This document shows, piece by piece, positions 1-12,000 of a stretch of 64,000 bases of DNA (within the stretch, counting starts at the first letter, position 1; every line of letters begins with the position of its first letter). Location: NCBI RefSeq assembly GCF_963678635.1, contig NC_087068.1, positions 23,996,697-24,060,696 on the forward strand, written 5' to 3'. The notes beneath the pieces were generated by a model that searched no databases, was not told the origin of the DNA, and saw only the letters and a program-made list of their open reading frames with translations. This DNA comes from Symsagittifera roscoffensis. Its lineage: Eukaryota; Xenacoelomorpha; Acoela; Convolutidae. Position numbers and translations under genes: made by a program.

Positions 1-461
1 TTCGCGGTTCCAGATTACCCCCAAGAGCAAGATGCATTACTCCATCCCCACTACCCCTCCCCCCAAATTTCCGTTTTTGTGCTTTGATTATAAGAAATGA
101 GAAACTGCATAGAATCCACAAACGGATCATTTGATAACGTTGCTGAGATTATCCGATTTTTTTTCGAAAAAGGGGCGACTACCGAATATATAAAATTTGA
201 GTGAAAATCTTGTGGATTTTTCTGATATAATTCCGTTACAAAAAACTTGCCGTTAATTTACTTTTTCTTTTTATACGAAATTTTAAAAAACGGATGACAA
301 ATCTTTGTTTTCTGAAGAAAAAGTCAGCATATGGTCGGAGAAGCATTAACAGCTAACAATGAAATGCGCCGGGAAGATAGCGTAATTAAGCATTAACCGA
401 TCAAATTAGCTGAGTTCAGTTTCACATGTATTAAAATGGTCAATGGAGAGTAAAAAAGACG

Positions 462-2791
462 GCATGCTAACTATAGTAGGCTTAGTATGTGATATGACCC
501 ACGGCAAAAGCAGTTCGCGTATTAACATTTCCAAAACGTTTTTGATCAAGTTGATTTCCGAATTATGGCAAATGACCATATTTTGCCAAAAAGTTCTCTG
601 CAACTTGAAGTTTCACCAACCTCAAATTTCCCAGGCTTCGCTTTGCCCATAAAATAACTTTTCAGCTCACTCAATCCAAAACCACGCAATGCTGATATTT
701 GAAACACGGCCGAAAACCCATTAAAGCCCCTTCGTTTCTTCAGCACATTTAACTGTTGAAAATACTCTTCATCGTCTCTGTCTATAACTTCAACAATCGA
801 AGGCTTCTCTTGAGGTTTCTTTTCAGATTCAAACGCAAGCATTGAGCTATTTTCAACCTCCAAACTTTCTCTTGTCAGCAATTCATTTTCTACATCTATG
901 GAGTTTTCGTTGATTTTACTTCTGGCGTGACTTCGTTTGAGTTTGCTTGGTAAATGGGTTGAAAAGTCGGCTGCAAGAAGACCTTTGCCCGGCTTAGCCT
1001 GTGTACTTCTACTCTCGATTGATTTGCCTCCAATAATTCCCTCGGTTAGCACTTGGACCAAGCTCTTCATACTTTTGATGCTACCTACAATAAAATATCA
1101 GGCTTCAAGAAATTATCGAATCGTAACTGGCTTTTTAATTTTTTTTTACATTGGACTTGTATATTTCGAACTTTTAATCAACCAGTATAAACTTCTTTTT
1201 TACGATTGCCACTTTTTGGGAAAATTCCACGAGTCGAGAAAAATGTTTGAACCTACATGAACTAACCTTTGTACACATCGACCTTATTAAGAATAAGCAC
1301 GACTTCTTTATCAGGGAAAACTGATGTTGTCGCGAACAACTTGGCCAGTTGCTCTTTCACGACTGGTGGAATTTTATTCGTATTCTTGTGGTCCTCACAG
1401 TCGATCATCAGGGCTATTAGATCACAGTGAAGAAACGCTCTTCTTGGGTCGTCATAGATGGATTTAGGCAGTTTGTGCTTCCTCGCTTGTTTGCTGTCTA
1501 TCAGACCAGGAGTATCCCAGAATATAAGTTGAGTATCACCTACACTAAACAAGCAATTACTTTTCCAACAGTAACTAAATTCCATCCTTCTCACCAAAAA
1601 TGTCTCAAAAGGAGCAAGTTAACTGTACTAATAATGACTCAGTTTTCTATTGTTTGACATTGGACGCCTGAAATTCAGTAGTAGATTTAAAAATCACAAA
1701 CTGTGTCAATCCGAACTTCCGAACAAAATCTTCCGATGCCAACTTATTCTCGTGGTAACAACAACATTCCTGAAGAGTGACATTTTTCAGCATTTTTTAA
1801 AATATCAATCATTAATCAAGTTTTAAACATAGGCGCTACGCGCAATACACCGAAGGCATAGAAACTGAAGCAAAAACCAAACAACTTGAACAACTAATAA
1901 TTGAAGAATAACAGTTCTAGAACAAAAAATCGTACTAATACATGTATACACCAAAATTTTGCTATATCGAGAAAGATCCTGAAATAACAGTTCTAGAACT
2001 AAAAATCGTACTAACACATGTATAGGTTAAATTTTTGATATATCAACGAAGATCATAAAATAACACTTCTAGAACTAAAAATCGTACTAACACATGTATA
2101 CACCAAAATTTTAAACAAAACACACCTGATAAATAAATAAACAATAAAAAAATAAATCAATACATAAATAAATAAATACATAAATAAATAAATAAATAAA
2201 TAAACGCAAAACTGAAATGTACAAATAATTAAATTAACATGAAAAAATATATATCTCATGAACAAATAACCAAACAAACAGACCCATGATATAAATAAAT
2301 GAAAGTAAATGAATTAAATAAAAACACATACATAAATAATAAAAGCAAAACTAAATGAAAGAAAGAATAATTAAATAAATATAGAAATAAATATCAACAA
2401 ATAAACAAAACACACCTGATAAATAAATAAGCAATAAAAAAATAAATCAATACATAAATAAAGAAATAAATACATAAATGAATACATAAATAAATAAATA
2501 TATAAATAAATAAAAGCAAAAGTGAAATGTACAAATAATTAAATAGACATGAAAAAATATATATGAACAAATAACCAAACAAACAGACCCATAATATGAA
2601 TAAATGAAAATAAATAAATGAAATAAATACACATACATAAATAATAAAAGCAAAACTAAATGAAAGAAAGAATAATTAAATAAATATAGAAATAAATATC
2701 AACAAATAAACAAAACACACCTGATAAATAAATAAGCAATAAAAAAATAAATCAATACATAAATAAATAAATAAATACATAAATAAATACA

Positions 2792-2822
<31 letters not shown>

Positions 2823-5800
2823 AAGCAAAAGTGAAATGTACTAATAATTAAATAGACATGAAAAATATATATGAACAAATAACCAAACAAACAGACCCAT
2901 AATATAAATAAATGAAAAACAATAAATTAAATAAATACGCACGCAGAAATAATAAAAGCAAAACTAAATGAAAGAAAGAATAATTAAATAAATAAACAAA
3001 ACACGTGATAAAAATAAACAAAAATAAATATGTACATACATAAATTATAAATAAATATAAGCAAACTAAACATAATTAAATAAATAGAACAGATAATTAA
3101 ATAAATAAAGATGAACAAATAAAGAAACAAACATACGCAATCACGTGGCATAGCGCGATATAGTCCAGCTCACATGATAATTGATAACTGTGGACGTTAT
3201 TTGTCGACACTTGACAACAGACAACATTAAAAAAAAACCCGTTACACGATACCATAACACCTTGACTAAAGTCTTCGGTGTAATCAATGCCACAGCAACA
3301 GTTTGTCATCAAAAAGACTAACAGATTCTTGAGATCTCTTCAACTATCTCAACCAGTGATGTCTATTTAAAATACAGTGATTTAAATTATCCGGACAAAA
3401 CGAACAAAACTTGAATTTTCAAACGCGTTTTTCTCAAATTGGGTTAAGATGAGACAAAAAGTGAAGAGAACAAAAGTTGCTTAGAATTTCATCAGAATTG
3501 ATATGGTGCCATTTTTTCTCAGAAATTCTGAACAAAAATTTTACCCCAAAAATGGGTTATTTTGGCTTTTTTCAATTTATCAAGAATTACGCGGAAACTG
3601 CTTTGTTAATTGATAAGAAAATTATATCACAAGAAGCTTCTTACGCAGCTCAACAAAGTTTAATAAGGGTTAAATCCCCAAAAACTAGTATAAGAGAAAA
3701 AAATTTCACTTGATAGTCAATAAATGTGATTTTTACTATATAAAACCCAGAATCTGTTTACAAATAAATTTTAAGCAAATTGCGCAACTTTTTGGAGATT
3801 TAACCTTCTTAAACTTTGTTGAACTGCGTGAGAGGCTTCTTGTGATATAATTTTCTTTTCAATTAACAAAGTAGTTTCAGCGTAATTCTTGATTAATTGA
3901 AAAAAGCCAAAATAACCCATTTTTGGGGTAAAATTTTTGTTGAGAATTTCGGGAAAAAATGGCACCATATTAATTCTGGTGAAATTCTAAGCAACTTTTG
4001 TTCTCTTCACTTTTTGTGTAATCTTAACCCAATTTGAGAAAAACGCGTTTGAAAATTCAAGTTTTGTTCGATTTGTCTGGATAATTCAAATCAGCACTGT
4101 AAAAACTGAAATTTAAATTAACTTTGTTCAAGAAATTTATTAAAATAGTTGGCAATTTAAATTTCCCTGAAACTATTTAAATTTTTCCTTGGTAATTTAA
4201 ACTTTTCTTAAGTCTGTTTTTGGCAGTTTTTCTGCCATTTTTGGGTATTTTTTGAAAAAATAGATCGAAAGCAATTTTTTGGGCATATCTATGTAAGACA
4301 AAACCTTATCAATCTTGTCGTGAAAATTTCGATTCATTGCTTGTTCCGTGAAAGTGCGAAAAGTGAAACTAATTGACATGAATTAACTGTGTACCGTGGT
4401 GCCGGATCGAATACCGCCCAAGGAAGTTGTTTTTTTTTTCAATTTAAATTGTTCGACTTAAATTAAAGTTTTTCATTTAAATTGAGTGGGCTCATAATTT
4501 CACATCTAAATAAATTAAAATTGAAAAGAAAATTAAAACTTATTTATATTGCTTCTTTTCAAATGGACATCACTGATCTCAAGCTATGGTACCTAGAAAC
4601 GAATTGTCAACCCTACAGAGAAATAACTCAACGGCTCAGCATATGTAATTTTTATACGCTACTAACGAATCTCTACCCCTACCCCCTTTGCGAAAAGAGG
4701 GGGGGGGGCAGAAAAGGGGCTTCCCTATCATATAAATGTTCTTAATCTAATTCTATGCTTTTACAATATTAATCTAATCAGTCTGCACCTTGGGTGAGGT
4801 ATCCTCTCATGGATGCTCTTGTGGTGTGCACTTTGGAGGACACTGGCATCACGTCCTTCCCACACACACTGTTCACCAGAGTCGATTTACCCGCATTCGG
4901 GTGACCCACAACTGCTATGTCCAGCCTCTTCGTTTCCACATCAGGCTTAGCCAACTTCTGAATTCAACCACATATTTGAATTGTCTGACTCTGACATATT
5001 TTAAAATTATACCAACTCGGATTTACGTGGATTTAATATGAAAACTCGACAAAAATTCGGGTGGAATTCGTTCTGACCAAATTTTCTGCGCCCCAGGCAT
5101 TTTTTTAAAAAACAGGCCAACAAAAAAGGCGTTTTAGACATTTTTTTGGAAATCGCGCTCCCCCTCAAAATTGGCATATATTGGCGCCTTTAGAAAAACT
5201 TAGGGTCCGTCAGCCAAAAATGGATATCTCAAAATAGTACCAAGAAGGGACCATTTGGGTCGGTAGGGCGTCGAATCCATAAACCCACTTTGGATACTAT
5301 TTTTTAACATCCATTTTAGGTGACCAACCATAAATTGTTCAAAAGGCGCCTTTGGCGCCAATATATACTGATTTTGAAGGAGCGCGAGTCGCCGAAAAAC
5401 GCGATTATTTTGTCAAAAAAACTTCCCAAAAGAGCCCAAAACAGGATTTTCGACCTAAATGCTGAAACAATTTCCTGCGGGGCTAGTTTTTTTTTGTAAA
5501 AACAGGGTATTTTTTATGTTCTGAGAGCGCTCGAAAAACCAACTTTGTCGACCTAAAAAAAGTTTCTGAAAATCGCCCTCTCGAGAAAATCCTAGATCCG
5601 CCCCTGAAATGGATTATACTGACAGACGCGAGGGGAACGGGTTGCCCAATTGAGATGAAAACCTTCGCGTACGATAATGCTTGGTTGTATTGTATTACAC
5701 TTACATCAACATCTGGTTTCCCATTCGCTTCTGATATCCTGTTGTCTATACTCTGTGAGCAAAAACTACGCGTATTTCCAGCAGGGTTGCAAAAAGAACA

Positions 5801-5848
5801 TATCTGCAATCGACTGAAAGTTCGAAATAATTTCACTGATTTATTCAT
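462..5848 (-). CDS. ERAL1: GTPase Era, mitochondrial (ERAL1), multi-exon, C-terminus beyond window
   Basis: ERAL1 is a mitochondrial GTPase that chaperones 12S rRNA during assembly of the small mitoribosomal subunit. Exons I can place on the minus strand are 5848-5624 (start ATG and a basic, Ser-rich presequence), 4957-about 4791 (G1 GHPNAGKST, G2 TTRAS), 1539-1267 (G3 DTPG, G4 NKVD) and 1084-about 620 (G5 ISAL, then AKPGKF typical of the linker before the KH domain). Donor, acceptor and phase agree at each junction. A further stretch at about 560-462 (NVLEMLIREL) looks like the start of the KH region but lies in another frame, so a very short intron or an indel sits near 600. The rest of the KH domain is not seen and probably lies left of the window. 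A charged insertion of about 80 residues separates G4 and G5. The introns are filled with repeats. Confidence 0.85.
1908..2107. repeat. Three tandem copies of a ~75-bp repeat
   Basis: Near-identical units begin at about 1908, 1983 and 2059. Each opens with AATAACAGTTCTAGAAC (or one change from it), continues with AAAAATCGTACTAA, and holds ACATGTATA. The array lies inside ERAL1 intron 2 and runs directly into the AT-rich array to its right. Confidence 0.8.
2100..3120. repeat. AT-rich higher-order tandem array built of AATA-type microsatellite
   Basis: The stretch is dominated by TAAA/AATA tetranucleotides. A longer period of about 300 bp can also be seen: ACAAAACACACCTGATAAAT recurs near 2107, 2405 and 2708, with a degraded start near 2996. 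Each unit also carries CAAATAACCAAACAAACAGA and GAAAGAAAGAATAATTAAAT. Open frames on the minus strand here are low-complexity artefacts and are not annotated. It lies in ERAL1 intron 2. Confidence 0.85.
3375..4099. mobile_element. Foldback MITE with long inverted arms and TA target duplication (Tc1/mariner-like)
   Basis: The 725-bp element starts CAGTG and ends CACTG, with TA immediately outside both ends (3373-3374 and 4100-4101). The arms are about 300 bp each (3375-3680 and 3785-4099) and pair over long stretches, for example AAAACGCGTTTGAAAATTC on the right with its complement on the left, around a loop of about 100 bp. It encodes no transposase. TA duplication and CAGTG ends are usual for non-autonomous Tc1/mariner elements. 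It lies in ERAL1 intron 2. Confidence 0.75.
4102..4790. other. Intronic sequence of ERAL1 without recognised content
   Basis: This stretch lies between the foldback MITE and ERAL1 exon 2. It is AT-rich, with repeated short AATTTAAAT motifs around 4140-4200 and 4440-4500 and a G-run next to CCCCTTT at 4675-4715. I see no gene in it. Confidence 0.5.
5083..5606. mobile_element. Head-to-head composite of two hAT-MITE copies
   Basis: The left half (about 5083-5285) matches the interior of the intact MITE at 6373-6806 in the same orientation. It carries CGCTCCCCCTCAAA, ATATATTGGCGCC and GGGTCGGTAGGG-like blocks. The right half (about 5300-5606) carries the same blocks in reverse and ends in CCTAGATCCGCCCCTG, the right terminus of the family. 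The result is a long inverted repeat. It fills most of ERAL1 intron 1 and ends only about 17 bp from the exon 1 donor. No left terminus or target duplication was found, so this is a rearranged or nested copy. Confidence 0.7.
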
Positions 5849-5870
5849 TTAACTTTCAAATGACAAAATA

Positions 5871-5886
5871 TCTGAAAAAGAATTAA
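5871..5886 (-). promoter_or_regulatory. Splice-acceptor-like site just upstream of ERAL1 ATG (possible trans-splice site)
   Basis: On the minus strand TTTAATTCTTTTTCAG ends 23 nt before the ERAL1 start codon. This is a strong pyrimidine tract with CAG. It lies inside the 153-bp gap between the CLYBL stop and the ERAL1 start. It could be the acceptor of a 5'-UTR intron, or a spliced-leader site separating two genes of an operon. The sequence alone does not decide between them. Confidence 0.45.
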
Positions 5887-6001
5887 ATTAGTTTTAAAGT
5901 GCATCGATCCGGTTTTTCATCTTTTTTTTTTCGTGATAACTACAAATTCTTAAATTCATTTCACTGAAATAGATAAAAATTTAACGAAGAAAAAAGACCA
6001 G

Positions 6002-9000
6002 TTACAAATTCATATTTTGCTTCACTCTCAGTATGTTTCTCGCTTGTTTAACTAAAGGCATGTCAATCATTTTGCCCTCATACAAAATAGCCCCGACGCC
6101 ATCACTGGACATCTTCTCCCATTCAGCCACTAGCCCTGTGGCCCATTTGATCTCTCGTTCAGTTGGGGAGAAACAAGTCTGCACTGTTTCGATCTGTTTT
6201 GGGTTTATGATTTGTTTGCCATTGAAGCCCATCAGCTTACCTTCTGTGCAGCTCTTGATTAGACCCTGCTCGTTCGCTAGGTCATTATAAACCATGTCAA
6301 TAGCCTGCAACAGCAAGTAAGTTTCAATATTCAATTTCCATAAAATTTCAATATTATTTCAGTCATTACACTCAGGGGCGGATCTAGGATTTTCTCGAGG
6401 GGGGCGGATTTTCAAAAAATTTCCAAAATTTTGACGACCTTTTTTTTTAGGTCGACCAAATTGATTTTTCGAGCTCTCCCAAAGCACTGTTTTGCCCCTA
6501 TTTTGGCAAAATTTTCTGAGCCGCAGACAAATTTTTGAAAAAACAGTCAAAAAAGCCGTTTTTGGGCACTTTTTGAAAAATGTTGACAAAAAAATCGCGT
6601 TTTTTTGGCGCGCGCTCCCCCTCAAAGTTAGTATATATTGGCGCCAAAGGCGCCTTTAGAAAAAAATTAAGGGTCGGTCGGCCAAAACTGGATTTCTGAA
6701 AAAGTATCAAAGGGGGGACCCTTTGGGTCGGCAGGGGGTCGAATCCCTGAGGGGGGGAGGGGGCGTTCGCCACCCGCCCCCCCCCCCACCCCTAAATCTG
6801 CCCCTGATTACACTACAGCCCTCTTTCGATGAAACCACTTGAAAAAAATCACAGAAAGATGCAGACATCTGAAATAACTTGAAGCAATAATCCCAGTCTG
6901 ACATGACCTTTAAAAACTTTGGGGCAACGAAGCTAGGAAAAAAACCTTCATACTACTAACAAAAACTTCAGAAAACCAATTTAATTATCAGCCTCGCAGA
7001 AATTTATAATCGAAGATAGTTTTAAAAAAAGCTAGCCTGAAGTGAAAACATTTTGGCCACCATCAACAGTTTCTGTCTAACATACAGCACCTCCGTCGCA
7101 TCTTCAGTCCTCGTAGCACCAACAGAGGCTAAGTAATCATCAGAACCAAACACAATGGCATCTGGGACCAAGTTACAATTCAACATTGTCGACAGTTCGT
7201 TCATTTCGTTGCATATACTTTGAAGATTTATGATAGCTCGAGGTGTTTCGCATATGAGCACTATATGCACTGTATAGCTCGGAGGTCTTTCCATTGCCAG
7301 GCCATAGATCTTGTTAAGAAGCCAGTCGACCTCGGCTGGAAAGGAAAAAAAAAATTAAATTAACATGTTTGTTCAAAAATCCTTAGAAAATTGAGCTAAA
7401 CTGGGTCGGTTAAAGTAACCAAAACAAGCTCAGACAGTTCGTAATTGATAAAAAAAACTTCCTAATTTGAAAGTTCGTTCAGATAGTTTAAAATTAATAT
7501 TTCTAGTTTACACAACATCAGATAAACAACGTTTATACCATATGATCAATAAATATATCTAACCTGGATCCTCGACTTTCGGCACACATATCGATTCAGG
7601 TGCATTCTGACTACCAAACACCGCTTCCAGGTCTTTAACTGCCCTCGTAGACGATACAGGATTTATCCTCACACAAACATCTATACTTTCTTTAAACTTG
7701 ATTTTATCCAAAGAATGGGCTATATTATCTCTCGCTTTGTCTTTGCTCGAATCTATAATCCAGATATATGATACAATATGATCATCCATATCCTGTTCTA
7801 TGTTCAAATTGAACCAGAAACTTGAAACAGAAATAATTATTTTTCTTTTTATTGATATAAGAGAGCTATTTAATTCGCATATGCAGAGCCGCACAATTGC
7901 ATTTCAGGCCAATAAGTACTACGAGAGCTATTTTATCAAACATTTGAATCGCCGTATAATTGCACTTCAGTTCAATCCTATTCATTGCGTTGCTCCGCAT
8001 CAATTTTCTGTTCTAGATTATTCTAGAATTAGAAGCTCAAAGTTGAGCACTCAGCAATTTTCTCTTTTAGTGGACGCTATTTAAATAAATTTGAGCACTA
8101 AGCAAAAGTGATCACGCTCCGTTTACAGAAAATTGCCTACTGCTCAAAATTCGAGTATAAAAGCTAAGCTGAAAACGACTTAAAACCACAACGCTCCATT
8201 TTAACAAAATAGTAACTAACTCAATCCCAACCTTTGGATAGCCATCGGAAAATAGTTCCGGGTTCATCCTTTCTAACCTCTTAAAACATAAAACTTAAAT
8301 CCAGCCGAACCTTCCAGTGAACGACGAAAGAGAAGTTAAAGGTCTCAAGAGCGAATTTGAAATAAAAAGAGAACTTTAAATTTTTGATTTGGACTGCAAT
8401 ATTTCTGAGAAATTCAAAAAACAGCCATTCTTGACTATAACAGCCTGTCAAGGACACAACAGCCGATTGTGAGACGAAACGATTAAATAAAAGAGGCGCT
8501 TACTTGAAAAAGACAGCGTGGACAGAAGGTCCAGTGGGACATTCGAGACAGCTCCGAACCCTCCTGTGCAACGGAGATCGAGAGATAACAACATTATCTC
8601 TGGGAGAAGTTGGAGTTATTAGAGGCCCGGTGTCTAGAGACTTTTAACAAACATTAACCAACTTTTAGCTGTTGTAATGCCCTGAACGCATTTAAACTAA
8701 TTCGATATTGATATAGTATTTCAGTGCATGAGCAGTTAAGGGCGAGGAAAGTTTCAATTCATCTCTAATGAATCCAGTATGTAACTGTCACTAAAATATT
8801 TTACATTGTGGTTATTGGCCCGTGTTTTTAGTAATTGTAACGTTTTATGTAGATCCGAGACCCAGCTACGAGGTTATTTTTGCATATGAACTAAAGCTGA
8901 TTAAAACTCGTTTGGCTGATGCCCTAAAAACGGTGACATGATAATTTGCCCATAAAAAAACCAAGAAAACCAACTGGCTAGGTCAAGACGGTTAAAAACG

Positions 9001-12000
9001 AGTAGAATCAAGGTAACTGACGTCAGCCAATCGTCAATAGGTACTTTTTAGGCGCTCCATCACTGTGTAATTTCTGGACGAATGTTACATAAACAACTAC
9101 ATGGGATCAACTGAAGGGAGGCTTCCTAGATCATTTCGCTGACTGTAGAGACCAATTTGAACATAGGGTTGATGTCGAAAATGCAGTTCGCCAAGATAGT
9201 TAACTCTTCAAAAATTATTTGCAGAATTAAATATTCTATAGATAAAGGTTGGCCAGAAAACATTAATCCAGCGTTTATTAACGCCGCTAGAGACGTTGCA
9301 GCAATTACAAAAGCTCGACTAAGAAGCTAAAAGTACATTGGTTTTTACATGAAGGGGTTAAGACCATTATCTCTGAAACAAAAAGCTCATGAATACATGA
9401 TCGAACATCCAAATTCAACTTGAGATGAATTTACAGAAAAATGTCATCACTAAGGATCTAACACTCAGTAATGCTACAGATCCGGCCAATAAATCTACAA
9501 CTGACAAAATAACTTCCTTGGAAACTCAATTAAGGGAATTAACCTAACTGATAAAACATCATTTTCATTGCTGCAACCCTGACACAAAGGTTAAGCCCAA
9601 CAATACTAGATTCTGTGAACAATGTAGAATGAATGTACATTCACTATTTCGGAAAATAGTTCCGGGTTCATCCTTTTTAACCTCTTAAAACATAAAACTT
9701 TAATCAGGCTTAAACATCTGATATAAAATAAACAATTTGTCCGATAATAAAATCTAGAGAAAAGAATAGTTTTCTTAATGTAGAACGGCTATCTTATTAA
9801 CTAGCAGCGCTATCTCGCGTATTAGGATGAATGTCCAGCTAGTATAATCCATTGGTGCGACCAGTGAGGCGTACAATTATCTAGGAAAATTGTTCTCATT
9901 CTCTAGAGAGAGAACTATCTGTCTAAAACAATTTTGAAAGCCAGAGAAATCTATCACGTTCCAAAAAAAAGAGCGAATTGTCAATTGATTTTCTCAAAAC
10001 AAGAGAATTTATTGTCCTCCTCAAATTAGAGAGACTTCATACGTTCCAAATTGTTAACTTGAACTAAATTAAAAACTTTGAATTTAAAATGATAGGATAG
10101 AATGAATTTAATTCTTTTTCAATCTACCCTATGCTTTCATAATTTTCCTTTCTTTCTAACAAACTACAAAAATGGCTGACGTTCCAGTTAGAGGCCCGGT
10201 GTCTAGAGACTTTTAACAAACATTAACCAACTTTTAGCTGTTGTAATGCCCTGAACGCATTTAAACTAATTCGATATTGATATAGTATTTCAGTGCATGA
10301 GCAGTTAAGGGCGAGGAAAGTTTCAATTCATCTCTAATGAATCCAGTATGTAACTGTCACTAAAATATTTTACATTGTGGTTATTGGCCCGTGTTTTTAG
10401 TAATTGTAACGTTTTATGTAGATCCGAGACCCAGCTACGAGGTTATTTTTGCATATGAACTAAAGCTGATTAAAACTCGTTTGGCTGATGCCCTAAAAAC
10501 GGTGACATGATAATTAGCCCATAAAAAGACCAAGAAAATCAACTGGCTAGGTCAAGACGATTAAAAAGGAGTAGAATTAAGGTAACTGACGTCAGCCAAC
10601 CGTCAATAGGTACTTTTTCGGCGCTCCATCACTGTGTAATTTCTGGGCGAATGTTACATAAATAACTACATGGGATCAACTGAAGGGAGGCTTCCTAGAT
10701 CAATTCGTTGACTGTAGAGACCAATTTAAACATAGGGTTGATGTCGAAAATGCAGTTCGCCAAGATAGTTAACTATTCAAAAATTATTTGCAGAATTAAA
10801 AATTCTGTAGATAAAGGTTGGCCAGAAAACATTAATCCAGCGTTTATTAACGCCGCTAGAGACGCTGCAGCAATTACAAAAGCTCGACAAAGAAGCTAAA
10901 AATACAATGATTTTTACATGAAGGGGGTTAAGACCATTATCTCTGAAACAAAAGGCTCATGAATACATGATCGAACATCCAAATTCAACTTGAGATGAAT
11001 TTACAGAAAATGTCATCACTTAGGATCTAACATTAAGTAAATCTACAGATCCGGCCAATAAATCTACAACTGACAAAATAACTTCCTTGGAAACTCAATT
11101 AAGGGAATTAATCTAAATGATAAAACATCAAGAAGCTTTTGATAAAACATCATTTTCATTGCTGCAAGCCTGACATAATGGTTAAGCCAAACAATACCAG
11201 ATTTTGTGAACATTGCAGAATGAATGGACATTCCTTATCCAAGTGCTCCAAAAAGTAAATAAAAGATGAAGTGAGCAAACTGAGAAAAGAATTGACATTT
11301 AAAAAAGAGCGAAAGGTCTCAATCGGAACTAATTATAGGAAGCAAAGGCCCAATAATTTTCCCGACCAAAACAGTCAGTAAGGAAAGAGAAACAAAGGCA
11401 ATTTTGGAAATAATCAGAATTGTTCTAACCCAAATCAAAATAACTACACCATTCGTTATTATAATAATTATAAAGAAAATGCTTACCAAAGAAAAAATAG
11501 TCAGCCTGCCCAAAATTCAAAAAATGTTTTTCGAAAAAATCAGCAAGCCTCTGAAGAATATTATGCCAAGATAATAGACGACAACCTATTAATGACCCTA
11601 GAGGTCGACAAAATTATCCAAATGACTATAATCGTAATAGCAGCAGAGAATCAAACTGATCTCATTCGCCGAGTTTCCAAAATAGACTATTGCAATGCAA
11701 TCATTGATCTTTTACCTCTAAACTGTTTAAGTCTCCGAAACCGAGTAAGGATAGTAATCCTAAACCAAGGATACACCTTAAACTCTATCATTTTGCCACC
11801 GGAGACAAAAATAAGAAACAGATTTTTGGAAATGGAAGTTAGGTTTGATTCAGAGTCATCATGCAGTATAATAAACTATCCTTTTATCAAGATTTACAAA
11901 AAACTAGGTCAAAAAAACAATTTTACAAATTCAGAAGAAAAGCAAAATCCTACAATGGATCTGAAGTACGAATGTTAGGTCATACTTCAACTCAATCATG

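Noticed and set aside
2053-2890. Minus-strand frames rich in Phe, Ile and Tyr that look like membrane proteins
   Set aside because: They are translations of TAAA-type microsatellite and change frame with each repeat unit.
6359-6904. Minus-strand frames with Pro/Lys/Phe-rich translation
   Set aside because: They lie across the hAT-MITE, whose ends and target duplication fully explain the region.
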